Assembly (NCBI RefSeq): GCF_001687545.1
Contig: NZ_CP016545.1
Coordinates: forward strand, 558,001 to 622,000
Direction: 5' to 3'
DNA length: 64,000 bases
Source: Paraurantiacibacter namhicola
Lineage (GTDB): Bacteria > Pseudomonadota > Alphaproteobacteria > Sphingomonadales > Sphingomonadaceae
Shown: positions 53,759 through 62,963 of the stretch, piece by piece
How positions within the stretch are numbered: position 1 is the first letter of the stretch
Layout: the number at the start of each line of letters is the position of its first letter
Position numbers and translations under genes: made by a program
Notes under the pieces: generated by a model
What the model was told of the DNA's origin: nothing
What the model saw: only the letters and a program-made list of their open reading frames with translations
The model's database searches: none

Positions 53759-55000
53759 TCAGGCGGCGCGCATGTCCCGGCGGTCGGAAGGGCTGTCTAG
53801 CAACAGATGGTAAACGTCTGGATAACGCTGTGCATTGCGGGCCCAGTCGTGCTTTTCGCGCACGTGCTGGCGTGCCCTTTCGCGCATTGCGGGCCAGGCC
53901 GGCTTGCGTTCGATCAGGTCCGCCAGCGCTTCTGCAAGGGCTGCCGGATCGTCCGGCGCGAACAGCGTGCCGGTGGAACCATCGGTCACAAGTTCCCGGT
54001 GTCCGCCAACGTCCGACGCTGCGACCAGTCTGCCTTCGGCCATCGCTTCGAGTGGCTTCAGCGGCGTGACCAGTTCTGTCAGGCGGCTGGCTTTCCGGGG
54101 ATAGGCCATGATGTCGCACAAGGCGTAGTAATCCTGCACCTCGCCATGCGGCACGCGGCCGGTCATCACGATGGCAGGTGCAGCGGAGGAGGCTTCGGCT
54201 GCCGCGCGGATTGCGTCCTGCATCGGCCCGCCGCCCACCAGCAGCAGGCGTGCCCCGGGCTGGCGTTCGATCAGGCGCGGCATGGCTGCGACGAGATCGT
54301 CCAGCCCTTCGTAATCGTAGAAACTGCCGATGAAGCCGATCACCGGCGCGCCGTCCGGGATGCCGAGGCGCTTCGCCAGAGCCGCATCGCGCGGGGGAGG
54401 ATCGCCGAACAGCGACAGGTCCACGCCATTGGGCATGATGCCGATCTTCCCGCCATCGAAACCGCGAGTGACCAGATCGTCGCGCAGGCCATGACAGATG
54501 GTGAAGACCGCGTCCGCTTCCGACACGACATGGTTTTCAAGGCTGCGCGTCAGGCGGTATTTGACCGATCCCTCGCGCCCCGTGCCATTGCCTACGGCCG
54601 CATCTTCCCAGAAGGCGCGGATCTCATAGACGAAGGGGATGCCCAGCCGGCGCGCAGCCTTCTTGGCCGCCATGCCGCACAGGGCGGGCGAATGGGCGTG
54701 GAGGATGTCAGGCTTATAGTCCGCCGCAGCGCGCTCGATCGCCTGCGCCAGCGCATTAACCTCGCGCCATTCGCCGACGCCAGGCGGGCCCGAGGCGGCG
54801 CCGGGTGTGCGGTAAAATGTGAGCCCGTCCGCTTCTTCCACTTCCGGTCCATCGGCGCTGTGGCGCTGCCCGGTGATGCCGCGCACCTCCAGACCCAGCG
54901 CCTGCTGCGCCTTCAGTATGGCGCGCGTGCGGAAGGTATAGCCACTGTGCAGCGGCAGCGAATGGTCGAGGACGTGGAGGATGCGCAAGGGGCGGGTCAT
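53759..55000 (-). CDS. XrtA/PEP-CTERM-associated glycosyltransferase (GT4)
   Basis: A 413-residue GT-B glycosyltransferase. Its N-terminus LRILHVLDHSLPLHSGYTFRTRAILKAQQALG is the strong hallmark of the exosortase-A-system glycosyltransferase family (TIGR04063 as I recall it). The rest includes HAHSPALCGMAAKKAARRLGIPFVYEIRAFWEDAA, NGVDLSLFG and the donor-site DIMAYPRKASRLTELVTPLKPLEAMAEGR. Such enzymes are normally within the XrtA exopolysaccharide gene cluster. Here it faces the O-glycosylation-ligase gene, and neither the exosortase nor the Wzz/kinase genes of that system are in the window. ATG 55000 chosen over an upstream start. Confidence 0.88.
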   Translation of the reverse strand: MTRPLRILHVLDHSLPLHSGYTFRTRAILKAQQALGLEVRGITGQRHSADGPEVEEADGLTFYRTPGAASGPPGVGEWREVNALAQAIERAAADYKPDILHAHSPALCGMAAKKAARRLGIPFVYEIRAFWEDAAVGNGTGREGSVKYRLTRSLENHVVSEADAVFTICHGLRDDLVTRGFDGGKIGIMPNGVDLSLFGDPPPRDAALAKRLGIPDGAPVIGFIGSFYDYEGLDDLVAAMPRLIERQPGARLLLVGGGPMQDAIRAAAEASSAAPAIVMTGRVPHGEVQDYYALCDIMAYPRKASRLTELVTPLKPLEAMAEGRLVAASDVGGHRELVTDGSTGTLFAPDDPAALAEALADLIERKPAWPAMRERARQHVREKHDWARNAQRYPDVYHLLLDSPSDRRDMRAA

Positions 55001-55103
55001 GACGGGGCCTGCCTGCCACAACACCCTTAACGCCGCGTCAACTGCATGGCGCTATCACGCAGGCCATGGGCGCATCCGCCCGCGCCATTGAGCACGCCGA
55101 GAC

Positions 55104-55256
55104 ATGATCGACATCGCCACCGTCCTGCTGATGCACGGCCTGCTGCTGGTCATGTTCGCGCGCCTGCTGACGCGGGACGAGCTGGACAAGGAAGAACAGC
55201 CCCGGCGCCCCCGGAGCGGCAAGCCCGCACCGGGTGACGGTGAGGCGGACGGCTGA
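55104..55256 (+). CDS. Small membrane protein, 50 residues
   Basis: A short gene reading MIDIATVLLMHGLLLVMFAR and then LLTRDELDKEEQPRRPRSG. Residues 3-20 are one hydrophobic helix; the tail is charged with Pro and Arg. It ends one base before the start of the O-glycosylation ligase, the spacing of a coupled pair. Codon use matches the neighbours. No family is recognised. A role with the ligase is inferred from position. Confidence 0.6.
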   Translation: MIDIATVLLMHGLLLVMFARLLTRDELDKEEQPRRPRSGKPAPGDGEADG

Positions 55257-55257
55257 G

Positions 55258-56646
55258 ATGTTCGACCTTTTCCTCGTCGCGTTTTTCTTCATCGCGTTGC
55301 TGCTCGGCCTGAAACGGCCGTTCTTCTGGGTGCTGCTGTACATGTATGTCGACAGCGTGGCCCCGCAGAAGATGGGCTGGGGCATGATCACGACGCTGCA
55401 ATTGTCGCTGATCGCTTTCTTGGCCGCCTTTACCGGCTGGCTGCTGTTCGACAGCAAGAAGGGCTCGCGCTTCACCTTTCGCCAGGGCCTGATCCTGGCG
55501 CTGCTGGCCTATGCCGGCTGGACCACGATGAATGCCGATTTCCCGGTCGAAGCGGCGGTGAAATGGGAATGGGTGTGGAAGGCGCTGGTCTTCGCCGCCT
55601 TCCTGCCGCTGACCCTGCGCACCAAGCTGCGGATCGAGGCGGCGGTGCTGACCATCGTGCTGTCGATCGGCCTCATCATCATCAACGGCGGTATCAAGAC
55701 GGTCTTTGGCGGCGGCGGCTACGGCACGCTCAGCCTGTTGGTGAAGGAGGATTACGGCCTTTACGAAGGCTCCATCCTGTCCACCGCGACCGTGGCCATC
55801 ATCCCGCTGGTGCTGTGGCTGACGCGGCACGGCACGATCTTCAAGCCGGACTGGCGGGTTAAGGCCTTTGCCGCTGCGCTCATCTTCGCCTGCCTGCTGA
55901 TCCCGGTGGGGACGGCAGCGCGGACGGGCCTTGTCTGTCTGGGCGTGCTGGCCGTGCTGCTCTTGCGCTCCGTGAAGCACCGCTTCCTTTACATGGGCCT
56001 GGCAGGACTGCTGGCCGTGGCGGCCTTCCCCTTCCTGCCGCAATCCTACACCGAGCGCATGACCACCATCGCCAGCCATGAAGGCGACGAATCCGCCTCC
56101 ACCCGCGTGCGCGTCTGGACCTGGACGATGGACTATGCGGAGCGCAATCCGATGGGCGGCGGCTTCTCTGCCTTCCTGGGCAACAGCTTCACTTACAACA
56201 CCCGCACGGTGGAGGAAGTGGGCGGCCAGAAGGTGGTCAAATACGAAGAAGTCACCGACGAGGCGCGCGCATACCATTCGAGCTATTTCGAGATGCTGGG
56301 CGAGCAGGGCTATCCCGGCCTATTCATGTGGCTGCTGCTGCAGGGGCTGGGCGTGTGGCAGATGGAGCGCATCCGCTGGCGATACAATCGCAAGGCCGTG
56401 GCCGACGGGTCGGGCGAGAAAAGCTGGCAATGGGGCCTGGCCACTGCGCTGCAACAGGGGCAGATCATCTACCTTGTCGGATCGCTGTTCGTGGGCATCG
56501 CCTTCCAGCCGTTCCTGTTCATGCTGGTGGGCATCCAGTGCGGCCTTTGGAGTTACGAGAAGCGCACCCACAAGACGGTGAAGAAGGCGCGCATCGCCAA
56601 AAAGCGACAGGCCTCCGTCGCCACGGGCGAAGCGGCGACCGCCTGA
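55258..56646 (+). CDS. Exosortase-A-associated putative O-glycosylation ligase
   Basis: A 462-residue membrane protein with about ten helices and a Wzy_C/O-antigen-ligase domain. N-terminal MFDLFLVAFFFIALLLGLKRPFFWVLLYMYVDSVAPQKMGWG is characteristic of the exosortase-A-linked O-ligase family (TIGR03097 as I recall it). The periplasmic part with VWTWTMDYAERNPMGGGFSAFLGN and AYHSSYFEMLGEQGYPGLFMWLLLQGLG carries the conserved Arg and His residues. The family is predicted to attach glycans to PEP-CTERM proteins, or to polymerise the XrtA polysaccharide. The basic C-terminal tail (KKARIAKKRQ) is cytoplasmic. It is the third ligase/polymerase-like gene in the window. Confidence 0.88.
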   Translation: MFDLFLVAFFFIALLLGLKRPFFWVLLYMYVDSVAPQKMGWGMITTLQLSLIAFLAAFTGWLLFDSKKGSRFTFRQGLILALLAYAGWTTMNADFPVEAAVKWEWVWKALVFAAFLPLTLRTKLRIEAAVLTIVLSIGLIIINGGIKTVFGGGGYGTLSLLVKEDYGLYEGSILSTATVAIIPLVLWLTRHGTIFKPDWRVKAFAAALIFACLLIPVGTAARTGLVCLGVLAVLLLRSVKHRFLYMGLAGLLAVAAFPFLPQSYTERMTTIASHEGDESASTRVRVWTWTMDYAERNPMGGGFSAFLGNSFTYNTRTVEEVGGQKVVKYEEVTDEARAYHSSYFEMLGEQGYPGLFMWLLLQGLGVWQMERIRWRYNRKAVADGSGEKSWQWGLATALQQGQIIYLVGSLFVGIAFQPFLFMLVGIQCGLWSYEKRTHKTVKKARIAKKRQASVATGEAATA

Positions 56647-56686
56647 TTGGCTTGCAAGCCGGCGCTGGCGGCGTAAACTGCCGCGC

Positions 56687-57316
56687 ATGGACAGCGCAGG
56701 CGCATCGCTCGGCATCGTGGAAATCCTGGGGATCGCGGGCAGCGTCTCGCTGCTTTCGGGCTGGCGGCTTTACCTGACCGTCCTTGCCACCGGCATCGCC
56801 ATGCGCAGCGGGATCGTGCCGCTGCCGGAACACCTCGCCAGCCTGCAGGTGCTGGCAAACCCGTGGGTGATGGGCGTGGCCGGGGTGGCGGCCTTCTGCG
56901 AATTTTTTGCCGACAAGGTCATGTGGCTCGATAGCGCGTGGGACGCGGTGCACACTTTCGTGCGGCCGGTTGGCGGGGCCCTGCTGACGCTGGCCGTGGT
57001 CGATCCATCGGATCCGGCCACACAGGTTGTCGCCTTTATCCTGGGCGGCGGCGGCGCGCTGCTGAGCCATGGCGGCAAGGCTGGCGCGCGGGCGGTGGTC
57101 AACACCAGCCCCGAACCCGCCAGCAATGTCGCACTGAGTGCTGCGGAGGATGTCGCGACCGCAGGGCTTCTGTGGGCGGCCTATGAATATCCATGGGCGG
57201 CAGCGGGCATCGCCGCCACGCTGCTGGCGCTGGTCATCGGCCTGCTGCTGGTGGCCCGGCGGCTGATCCGCAAGCTATTCCGGCGCGAGGCACAGGCGGA
57301 CGCGCCGCCGGCCTGA
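56687..57316 (+). CDS. DUF4126 family membrane protein
   Basis: A 209-residue membrane protein with five to six hydrophobic segments, for example GIAGSVSLLSGWRLYLTVLATGIAM, VMGVAGVAAFCEFFADKVMWLDSAWD, GGALLTLAVV and the final AAGIAATLLALVIGLLLVARRLIRKLFRR. The FADKVMWLDSAWDAVHTFVRPVGGALL and HGGKAGARAVVNTSPEP stretches fit the DUF4126 family. Function unknown. It follows the O-ligase with a 40-base gap and converges with phaZ. Confidence 0.85.
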   Translation: MDSAGASLGIVEILGIAGSVSLLSGWRLYLTVLATGIAMRSGIVPLPEHLASLQVLANPWVMGVAGVAAFCEFFADKVMWLDSAWDAVHTFVRPVGGALLTLAVVDPSDPATQVVAFILGGGGALLSHGGKAGARAVVNTSPEPASNVALSAAEDVATAGLLWAAYEYPWAAAGIAATLLALVIGLLLVARRLIRKLFRREAQADAPPA

Positions 57317-57319
57317 CGC

Positions 57320-58558
57320 CTACTTTGCGCCGCCCGACTTGGGATGGGCGCGCATCCATTCTTCCACCACCGGGGCAATACGCTCGCGCCACTTGCTGCC
57401 GTTGAAGATGCCGTAATGGCCAACATCGCGGGCGAGATGGTATTTCTGCTTCGCAATCGGCAGATTGCGCGAGATATCGAGCGCAGCGCGCGTCTGGCCG
57501 ATGCCGGAAATATCGTCCTTCTCGCCCTCGATCGCCAGCACGGCGGTGTCGGTGATGGCGCCGGGATCGATGGCCTTGCCGCGGTGCACGAACTTGCCCT
57601 TGGGCAGGGAGTGCTTCTGGAACACCTCCTCCACCGTCTCGAGGTAGAATTCCTCCGTCATATCGCAGACGGAGAGATATTCGTCGTAGAACTTCTTCGT
57701 ACCCTTGGCGCTTTCCTGGTCGCCCAGAGTGAGATGTTTGAACATCTCGTAATGGCTCATCATGTGGCTTTCGAGGTTCATGGAGATGAAGCCCGCCAGC
57801 TGCAGGAAGCCGGGATAGACCTTGCGGCCCGCGCCGGGATAATTGACCGGCACGGTGGCGATCACATTGTTGCGGAACCAGCTGATGGGCCGTTCCATGG
57901 CGACATCGTTCACCGTGGTGGGGCTGGCGCGCGTGTCGATCGGGCCGCCCATCATGGTAAGTGTGGCCGGGCGGCATTCGTCCTTCTCAGCCGCCATCAG
58001 CGCGGTCGCGGCAAAGGCCGGCACGCTGGGCTGGCACACGGCCAGGACATGGGTATCCGGCCCGATCTGGTGCAGGAAATCCACCAGGTAATCGATGTAA
58101 TCGTCGAGGTCGAAAGTCCCCTGGTCCAGCGGCACCATGCGGGCATCGGCCCAGTCGGTGACCCACACCTCCTGGTTCTGGACCATGCGCTGCACCGTGC
58201 CGCGCAGCAGCGTGGCGTAATGCCCGCTCATGGGCGCGACGATCAGCAGCTTGGGCGCGTCCTTGGGCAGGCCGGCGCGCTTGAAATGGCGCAGGCTTCC
58301 GAAGGGGCGCTCGTATACCACTTCCTCGCTCACCTTGCGCTTCTTGCCGTCAACCTCGACCGGCTTGATATTGAATTCGGGCTTGCCGCGATCCTCGTAG
58401 ATATGGGCGAAGACCTGCAGGGCGCTGGCCATCAGCGGGCCGGTGCCGAAATATCCCATCGGCAGGGCCGGGTTGCTCAGCAGTTCGGCCCCGATCTGCG
58501 CCCAGTTGCTGGCGCCTGCCAGCAGCGAGCGCTGCATTTCGTAAGCGGTGTATAGCAT
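57320..58558 (-). CDS. phaZ: Intracellular polyhydroxybutyrate depolymerase PhaZ
   Basis: Degrades stored PHB granules in the cytoplasm. The 412 residues belong to the intracellular depolymerase family. The nucleophile is a cysteine in place of the lipase serine, in LAVCQPSVPAFAA (about residue 178). Other family parts are MGGPIDTRASPTTVN, the GFLQLAGFISMNLESH region and the acidic and histidine residues in GEKDDISGIGQT and ARDVGHYGIFNGSKWR. ATG 58558 (MLYTAYEMQRSLLAG) chosen; the frame is open far upstream, without homology. It pairs functionally with phaB at 4.7 kb. A TGC-rich site upstream may bind PhaR. Confidence 0.95.
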   Translation of the reverse strand: MLYTAYEMQRSLLAGASNWAQIGAELLSNPALPMGYFGTGPLMASALQVFAHIYEDRGKPEFNIKPVEVDGKKRKVSEEVVYERPFGSLRHFKRAGLPKDAPKLLIVAPMSGHYATLLRGTVQRMVQNQEVWVTDWADARMVPLDQGTFDLDDYIDYLVDFLHQIGPDTHVLAVCQPSVPAFAATALMAAEKDECRPATLTMMGGPIDTRASPTTVNDVAMERPISWFRNNVIATVPVNYPGAGRKVYPGFLQLAGFISMNLESHMMSHYEMFKHLTLGDQESAKGTKKFYDEYLSVCDMTEEFYLETVEEVFQKHSLPKGKFVHRGKAIDPGAITDTAVLAIEGEKDDISGIGQTRAALDISRNLPIAKQKYHLARDVGHYGIFNGSKWRERIAPVVEEWMRAHPKSGGAK

Positions 58559-58642
58559 GGTGTGATGCGTCCCCTGCGGTTGCGCCATCGCCTTTGCGGG
58601 GCAACCCTGTGCTTCGCGCGCAGACTGCCGTGTTCGCGTCCA

Positions 58643-58658
58643 TTGTGCAATGCGGCAA
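58643..58658. promoter_or_regulatory. Possible PhaR-type site upstream of phaZ
   Basis: TTGTGCAATGCGGCAA (minus strand TTGCCGCATTGCACAA) contains two spaced TGC/GCA half-sites like those bound by the PHB regulator PhaR in other Alphaproteobacteria. It is 85 bases before the phaZ start, in the divergent interval to the ABC exporter. Only sequence resemblance supports it. Confidence 0.3.
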
Positions 58659-58747
58659 AGCCAAAAATGCTCCACAAGCTGCGGTTTGCGCCGCGGCCAG
58701 CCAGCTGGCGCTTTCCCTCGCGCGGAACTTCGCCTAGTGCGCGCCCG

Positions 58748-60556
58748 ATGGCACGCGCCCCCAGCAAGACCGCACCCGACGTCGAACCCGCCAGCAGCGT
58801 TGGCCCGCTGCTGATGGTGTGGCGCGCCGCTGCGCGCTATCCCGGCCGCGTGGCGCTGGCACTGACCGCGCTGCTGATCACCGCCGCCGCCACGCTCGCC
58901 ATCCCCAATGGCCTGCGCCTGATCGTGGACCGCGGCTTTGCCGAAGGGGTGGACCCGCAGGAAATCGGCCGCTGGTTCCGTTACCTCCTTGGCATCGTGG
59001 TGGTGCTGGCGGCGGGCACGGCTTGCAGGTTCTATTTCGTCAGCCTGCTGGGCGAACGCGTCGTGGCCGATATCCGCCGCGCCGTGCAGGACAACCTCCT
59101 GCGCATGCACCCCGCCTTCTTCGAGGAAAATTCCCCCAGCGAAATCGCCAGCCGGATGACGGCTGACACCACGCAGATCGAGCAGGTCGTCGGAACGACC
59201 GTCTCGGTTGCCCTGCGCAATGTGCTGATGGCCATCGGCGGGACGATTTACCTCTTCGTGCTCGCGCCCTCGCTCACCGGCCTGATGCTGCTGCTCGTGC
59301 CGCTACTCGTCGGCCCGATTGCATGGTTCGGCCGGCGCCTGCGCAGCGTCTCGCGCGAAAGCCAGGACCGGATCGCCACCGTCGGCATGCGCACCAGCGA
59401 AGTGCTGGGCGCAATGAAGATCGTGCAGGGCTTCAACCAGGAAGACCGCGAAAAGGCGCGTTTTGCGGAAGCGGTGGAGGATACGTTCGACACCGCCCAG
59501 CGCCGCATCCGCCTGCGCGCGACCATGACCTTCATCATCATCCTGTCCGTCTTCGGCGCGATTACGCTGCTGATGTGGCGCGGCGCGATGCAGGTGGCGG
59601 ACGGCACGCTGACGGGTGGGACCATCGCCGCCTTCGTGCTGACCGGCATGATCGTGGCCGGCGCGTTCGGCGCGCTGACGGAAGTCTATGGCGAATTGCT
59701 GCGCGGTGCAGGCGCAGCCAGCCGGCTGAACGAGTTGCTGCGCGAGAAGCCCGCCATCGCCCCGCCTGCTCGCCCCACGGACCTGCCGCAGCCCCCGCGC
59801 GGCAGCCTGTCGTTCCGTAATGTCACCTTCCGCTATCCCACCCGGCCGGACACACCCGCGCTCAGCGACTTCACCCTTGAGGTGGAGCCGGGCGAGACGG
59901 TGGCCATCGTCGGGCCGTCGGGCGCGGGCAAGTCCACCGTCTTCCAGCTGGCAGAGCGGTTCTACGATCCGCAGCACGGCACGGTGCGGCTGGACGGCGT
60001 GCCGCTGGTCAATGCCGACCCGGCCGATATCCGCCGCCGTATCGCCATCGTCCCGCAGGAAGGCGTGCTGTTCGCCGCCAATGCGCGCGACAATCTGCGC
60101 TACGGCAATTGGGATGCGGATGACGCTGCCATCTGGCAGGCGGCCGAGAATGCCAATGCCGCCGATTTCCTGCGCGCGCTGCCGGATGGCCTCGACACCT
60201 TCCTGGGCGAGGGCGGCGCGCGCCTGTCCGGCGGGCAGCGCCAGCGCATTGCCATTGCCCGCGCCCTGCTGCGCGATGCACCGATCCTGCTGCTGGACGA
60301 GGCGACGAGCGCGCTCGATGCCGAAAGCGAGATGCTGGTGCAGCAGGCGCTCGATGGCCTCATGGCCGGGCGCACCACGCTGGTTATCGCCCACCGCCTC
60401 GCCACCGTGCGCGCGGCGGACCGGATCGTGGTGCTGGAGGATGGGCGCATGGTCGAAAGCGGCACGCATGCGCAGCTGTCCGCCAATGGCGGGCTTTATG
60501 CCCGGCTCGCCGCGCTGCAGTTTACCGAGGCAGAGAGCGAGCCCTACGGGCGCTGA
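58748..60556 (+). CDS. ABC exporter, fused permease and ATPase (MsbA/multidrug type)
   Basis: A 602-residue half-transporter. The N-terminal permease has six helices (about 30-310), including LTALLITAAATLAIPNGLRLIVD, FFEENSPSEIASRMTADTTQIEQVVG and IAAFVLTGMIVAGAFGALTEV. The ATPase domain is complete: Walker A GPSGAGKST at about 394-402, Q-loop VPQEGVLF, signature LSGGQRQRIAIARALL, Walker B ILLLDEATSALD and the H-loop IAHRL. It must act as a homodimer or with a partner. The substrate is not evident; lipid or drug export is typical. It is divergent from phaZ and followed by a peptidase gene 153 bases on. Confidence 0.93.
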   Translation: MARAPSKTAPDVEPASSVGPLLMVWRAAARYPGRVALALTALLITAAATLAIPNGLRLIVDRGFAEGVDPQEIGRWFRYLLGIVVVLAAGTACRFYFVSLLGERVVADIRRAVQDNLLRMHPAFFEENSPSEIASRMTADTTQIEQVVGTTVSVALRNVLMAIGGTIYLFVLAPSLTGLMLLLVPLLVGPIAWFGRRLRSVSRESQDRIATVGMRTSEVLGAMKIVQGFNQEDREKARFAEAVEDTFDTAQRRIRLRATMTFIIILSVFGAITLLMWRGAMQVADGTLTGGTIAAFVLTGMIVAGAFGALTEVYGELLRGAGAASRLNELLREKPAIAPPARPTDLPQPPRGSLSFRNVTFRYPTRPDTPALSDFTLEVEPGETVAIVGPSGAGKSTVFQLAERFYDPQHGTVRLDGVPLVNADPADIRRRIAIVPQEGVLFAANARDNLRYGNWDADDAAIWQAAENANAADFLRALPDGLDTFLGEGGARLSGGQRQRIAIARALLRDAPILLLDEATSALDAESEMLVQQALDGLMAGRTTLVIAHRLATVRAADRIVVLEDGRMVESGTHAQLSANGGLYARLAALQFTEAESEPYGR

Positions 60557-60709
60557 GCACAGCCATGCACGCCGGGTCCCGTTTCGACGAACGGTCATCC
60601 ATGGCCGACCAGCGTCGAGTCCCCTTGCGCCGGAGATGCTAGGGGTTCACCTACGAATTCGTACCTTGGGGGTACTTCGCACAGAAGAGAGGAAAAGGTC
60701 GCAAGCCTT

Positions 60710-62824
60710 ATGATCAAGAAACTGCTTATCGCCGGCGCATCCGCCGCCGCCCTGTCGCTCGCCATCCCGGCCATCGCGCAGGAAGAAACCGCCGCCCCGC
60801 AGATGTCCTTCGGCACCTGGGGCTTCGATCCCTCGCTGGTGGACCAGAGCGTGGATCCGGGCGACGACTTCTTCGCCTATGCCAACGGCCGCTGGATCGC
60901 GCAGAACCCGATCCCGGACGAATACACCCGCTACGGCGCCTTCAACCTGCTGCGTGAGAAGAGCACCAGCGACGTGAAGACGCTGATCGACGATCTCGTC
61001 GCCATGACGCCCGCGGCCGGCACGCCGGAGCGCCGCATCGTGGATGCTTACACGTCGTTCTACGACACCGACACGATCGACGCGCTCGGCCTGGCTCCGG
61101 CCATGCCCTATGTCTACCAGATCTGGGGCGCGAAGACGCATGAGGAACTGATCGCGCTGTTCCCCGAAGCCGGGCTGCCCAGCCTGATCTCGGCCGGCGT
61201 CACCGTCGACAGCAAGGATCCCAATTCCTACGCTGTTTCCGTCGGCTTTTCCGGCATGGGCCTGCCCGACCGCGATTACTACCTGGTCGATAACGAGCGT
61301 AACCTCGCCATCCGCGCGGCTTACAAGGATTACCTGACCTTCCTACTGGGCGAGGCCGGTTTCCCGGAGCCTGCCAAGGTCGCCAATGCGGTCTACAATT
61401 TCGAAACCAAGGTGGCGCGGCTGGAATGGGACCGCACGGTCCTGCGCAACCGCGACCTGACCTACAACAAGGTCAGCCGTGACGAGATGCTGGCGCTGGC
61501 ACCGGGCTTCCCGACCGAGATGCTGATCGACAAGGCCGGTTTCGGCGGCGTGGATTACTTCCTCGTCAGCCAGATGCCGCCGACCGCAGAAGAGCGTGCC
61601 AAGCTGGGCATGTCCGATGCGGAAATGGCAGCGAAGATCGGCGGCGGCCTGCCGGCGATGATGGAACTGATCGGCGAAACCCCGCTGGGCGTGCTGCAGG
61701 CTTACATGACGGCCAGCTTCCTCAACGCGCACAGCTCCGTCCTGCCGACGCGTTTCGATAGCGCCAGCTTCGATTTCTACGGCAAGATGCTGTCCGGCGC
61801 GCAGGAACAGCGCCCGCGCTGGAAGCGTGCGGTGTCCGCCACGGAAGGCCAGCTGGGCGAACAGCTCGGCGCGCTTTACGTCGACCGCTACTTCCCGCCG
61901 GAAGCCAAGGCTCAGATGGACGAGCTCGTCGCTAACCTGCGCCTCGCCATGCGCGAGAGCCTGGAGCAGAACGAGTGGATGACGCCGGAAACAAAGGAGC
62001 AGGCCTATGCCAAGCTCGACAGTTTCACGCCCAAGATCGGCTATCCGGACAAGTTCGAGACGTACGACGGCCTCGTCATCAAGCCGGGCGATGCGCTGGG
62101 CAACCGCGTCCGCTCCATCGCCTGGAGTGTCGCCGACAACAAGGCGAAGCTGGGCAAGCCGGTCGATCGCAGCGAGTGGTTCATGCTGCCGCAGACGGTG
62201 AACGCCTATTACAACCCGGTCTTCAACGAGATCGTGTTCCCGGCGGCCATCCTGCAGGCCCCCTTCTTCGATCCCAATGCCGATCCGGCCATCAATTACG
62301 GCGGCATCGGCGCAGTGATCGGGCACGAAATCGGCCACGGTTTCGATGACCAGGGTGCCAAGTACGACGCGACCGGCGCGCTTAACAACTGGTGGGCCGA
62401 GCCGGACCTGGCGCAGTTCACCAAGCTGGGCGACGAGCTGGTGGCGCAGTACGACGGTTATTGCCCCTATGACGAGGGCGAGACCTGCGTGAACGGCCGC
62501 TTCACCCTTGGCGAGAACATCGGCGATGTCGGCGGCCTGTCCATGGCATACCGCGCATACCGCATGTCGCTCGGCGGCGAGGAAGCCCCCGTGCTGGACG
62601 GCTTCACGGGCGACCAGCGCTTCTTCCTTGGTTGGGCGCAGGTGTGGCGCAGCATGCAGCGCGAGGAAACGGGCCGCCAGCGCCTGATGACCGACCCGCA
62701 CAGCCCGGAAGAATACCGCACCAACGGCGCGGTCCGGAACATGGATGCATGGCACAAGGCGTTTGGCGTGACGCCGGGCGATGCGCTTTACCTCGATCCC
62801 AAGGATCGTATCGTCATCTGGTAA
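60710..62824 (+). CDS. M13 family (neprilysin-type) zinc metallopeptidase, exported
   Basis: A 704-residue exported peptidase. It has a signal peptide (LLIAGASAAALSLAIPAIAQ-E) and then the M13 N-terminal domain (DDFFAYANGRWIAQNPIPDEYTRYGAFNLLREKS). The catalytic domain has NAYYNPVFNEIVFPAAILQ, the HExxH motif (VIGHEIGHGFDDQGAKYD, H539 to H543) and the third ligand in GENIGDVGGLSMAYRAY. It ends with VTPGDALYLDPKDRIVIW, the aligned C-terminus of the family. These peptidases cut peptides of moderate size in the periplasm or outside the cell. A terminator follows. It stands alone. Confidence 0.96.
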   Translation: MIKKLLIAGASAAALSLAIPAIAQEETAAPQMSFGTWGFDPSLVDQSVDPGDDFFAYANGRWIAQNPIPDEYTRYGAFNLLREKSTSDVKTLIDDLVAMTPAAGTPERRIVDAYTSFYDTDTIDALGLAPAMPYVYQIWGAKTHEELIALFPEAGLPSLISAGVTVDSKDPNSYAVSVGFSGMGLPDRDYYLVDNERNLAIRAAYKDYLTFLLGEAGFPEPAKVANAVYNFETKVARLEWDRTVLRNRDLTYNKVSRDEMLALAPGFPTEMLIDKAGFGGVDYFLVSQMPPTAEERAKLGMSDAEMAAKIGGGLPAMMELIGETPLGVLQAYMTASFLNAHSSVLPTRFDSASFDFYGKMLSGAQEQRPRWKRAVSATEGQLGEQLGALYVDRYFPPEAKAQMDELVANLRLAMRESLEQNEWMTPETKEQAYAKLDSFTPKIGYPDKFETYDGLVIKPGDALGNRVRSIAWSVADNKAKLGKPVDRSEWFMLPQTVNAYYNPVFNEIVFPAAILQAPFFDPNADPAINYGGIGAVIGHEIGHGFDDQGAKYDATGALNNWWAEPDLAQFTKLGDELVAQYDGYCPYDEGETCVNGRFTLGENIGDVGGLSMAYRAYRMSLGGEEAPVLDGFTGDQRFFLGWAQVWRSMQREETGRQRLMTDPHSPEEYRTNGAVRNMDAWHKAFGVTPGDALYLDPKDRIVIW

Positions 62825-62847
62825 GACCTGCCCGATAGACGAAGCTG

Positions 62848-62890
62848 GCCCCCGCGCACCTCAGGCAGGTTCGCGGGGGCTTTGCTTTTT
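62848..62890 (+). terminator. Rho-independent terminator of the M13 peptidase gene
   Basis: GCCCCCGCG (62848-62856) pairs perfectly with CGCGGGGGC (62872-62880) across a 15-base loop and is followed by TTTGCTTTTT. It is 24 bases after the peptidase stop. Confidence 0.9.
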
Positions 62891-62963
62891 GCGCGTGTCG
62901 CCTAAAGGCTTGGCGCTTGATGCTTGGCGATGAAGCCGGGCTGCGCCATGGAAACCGCCACAC

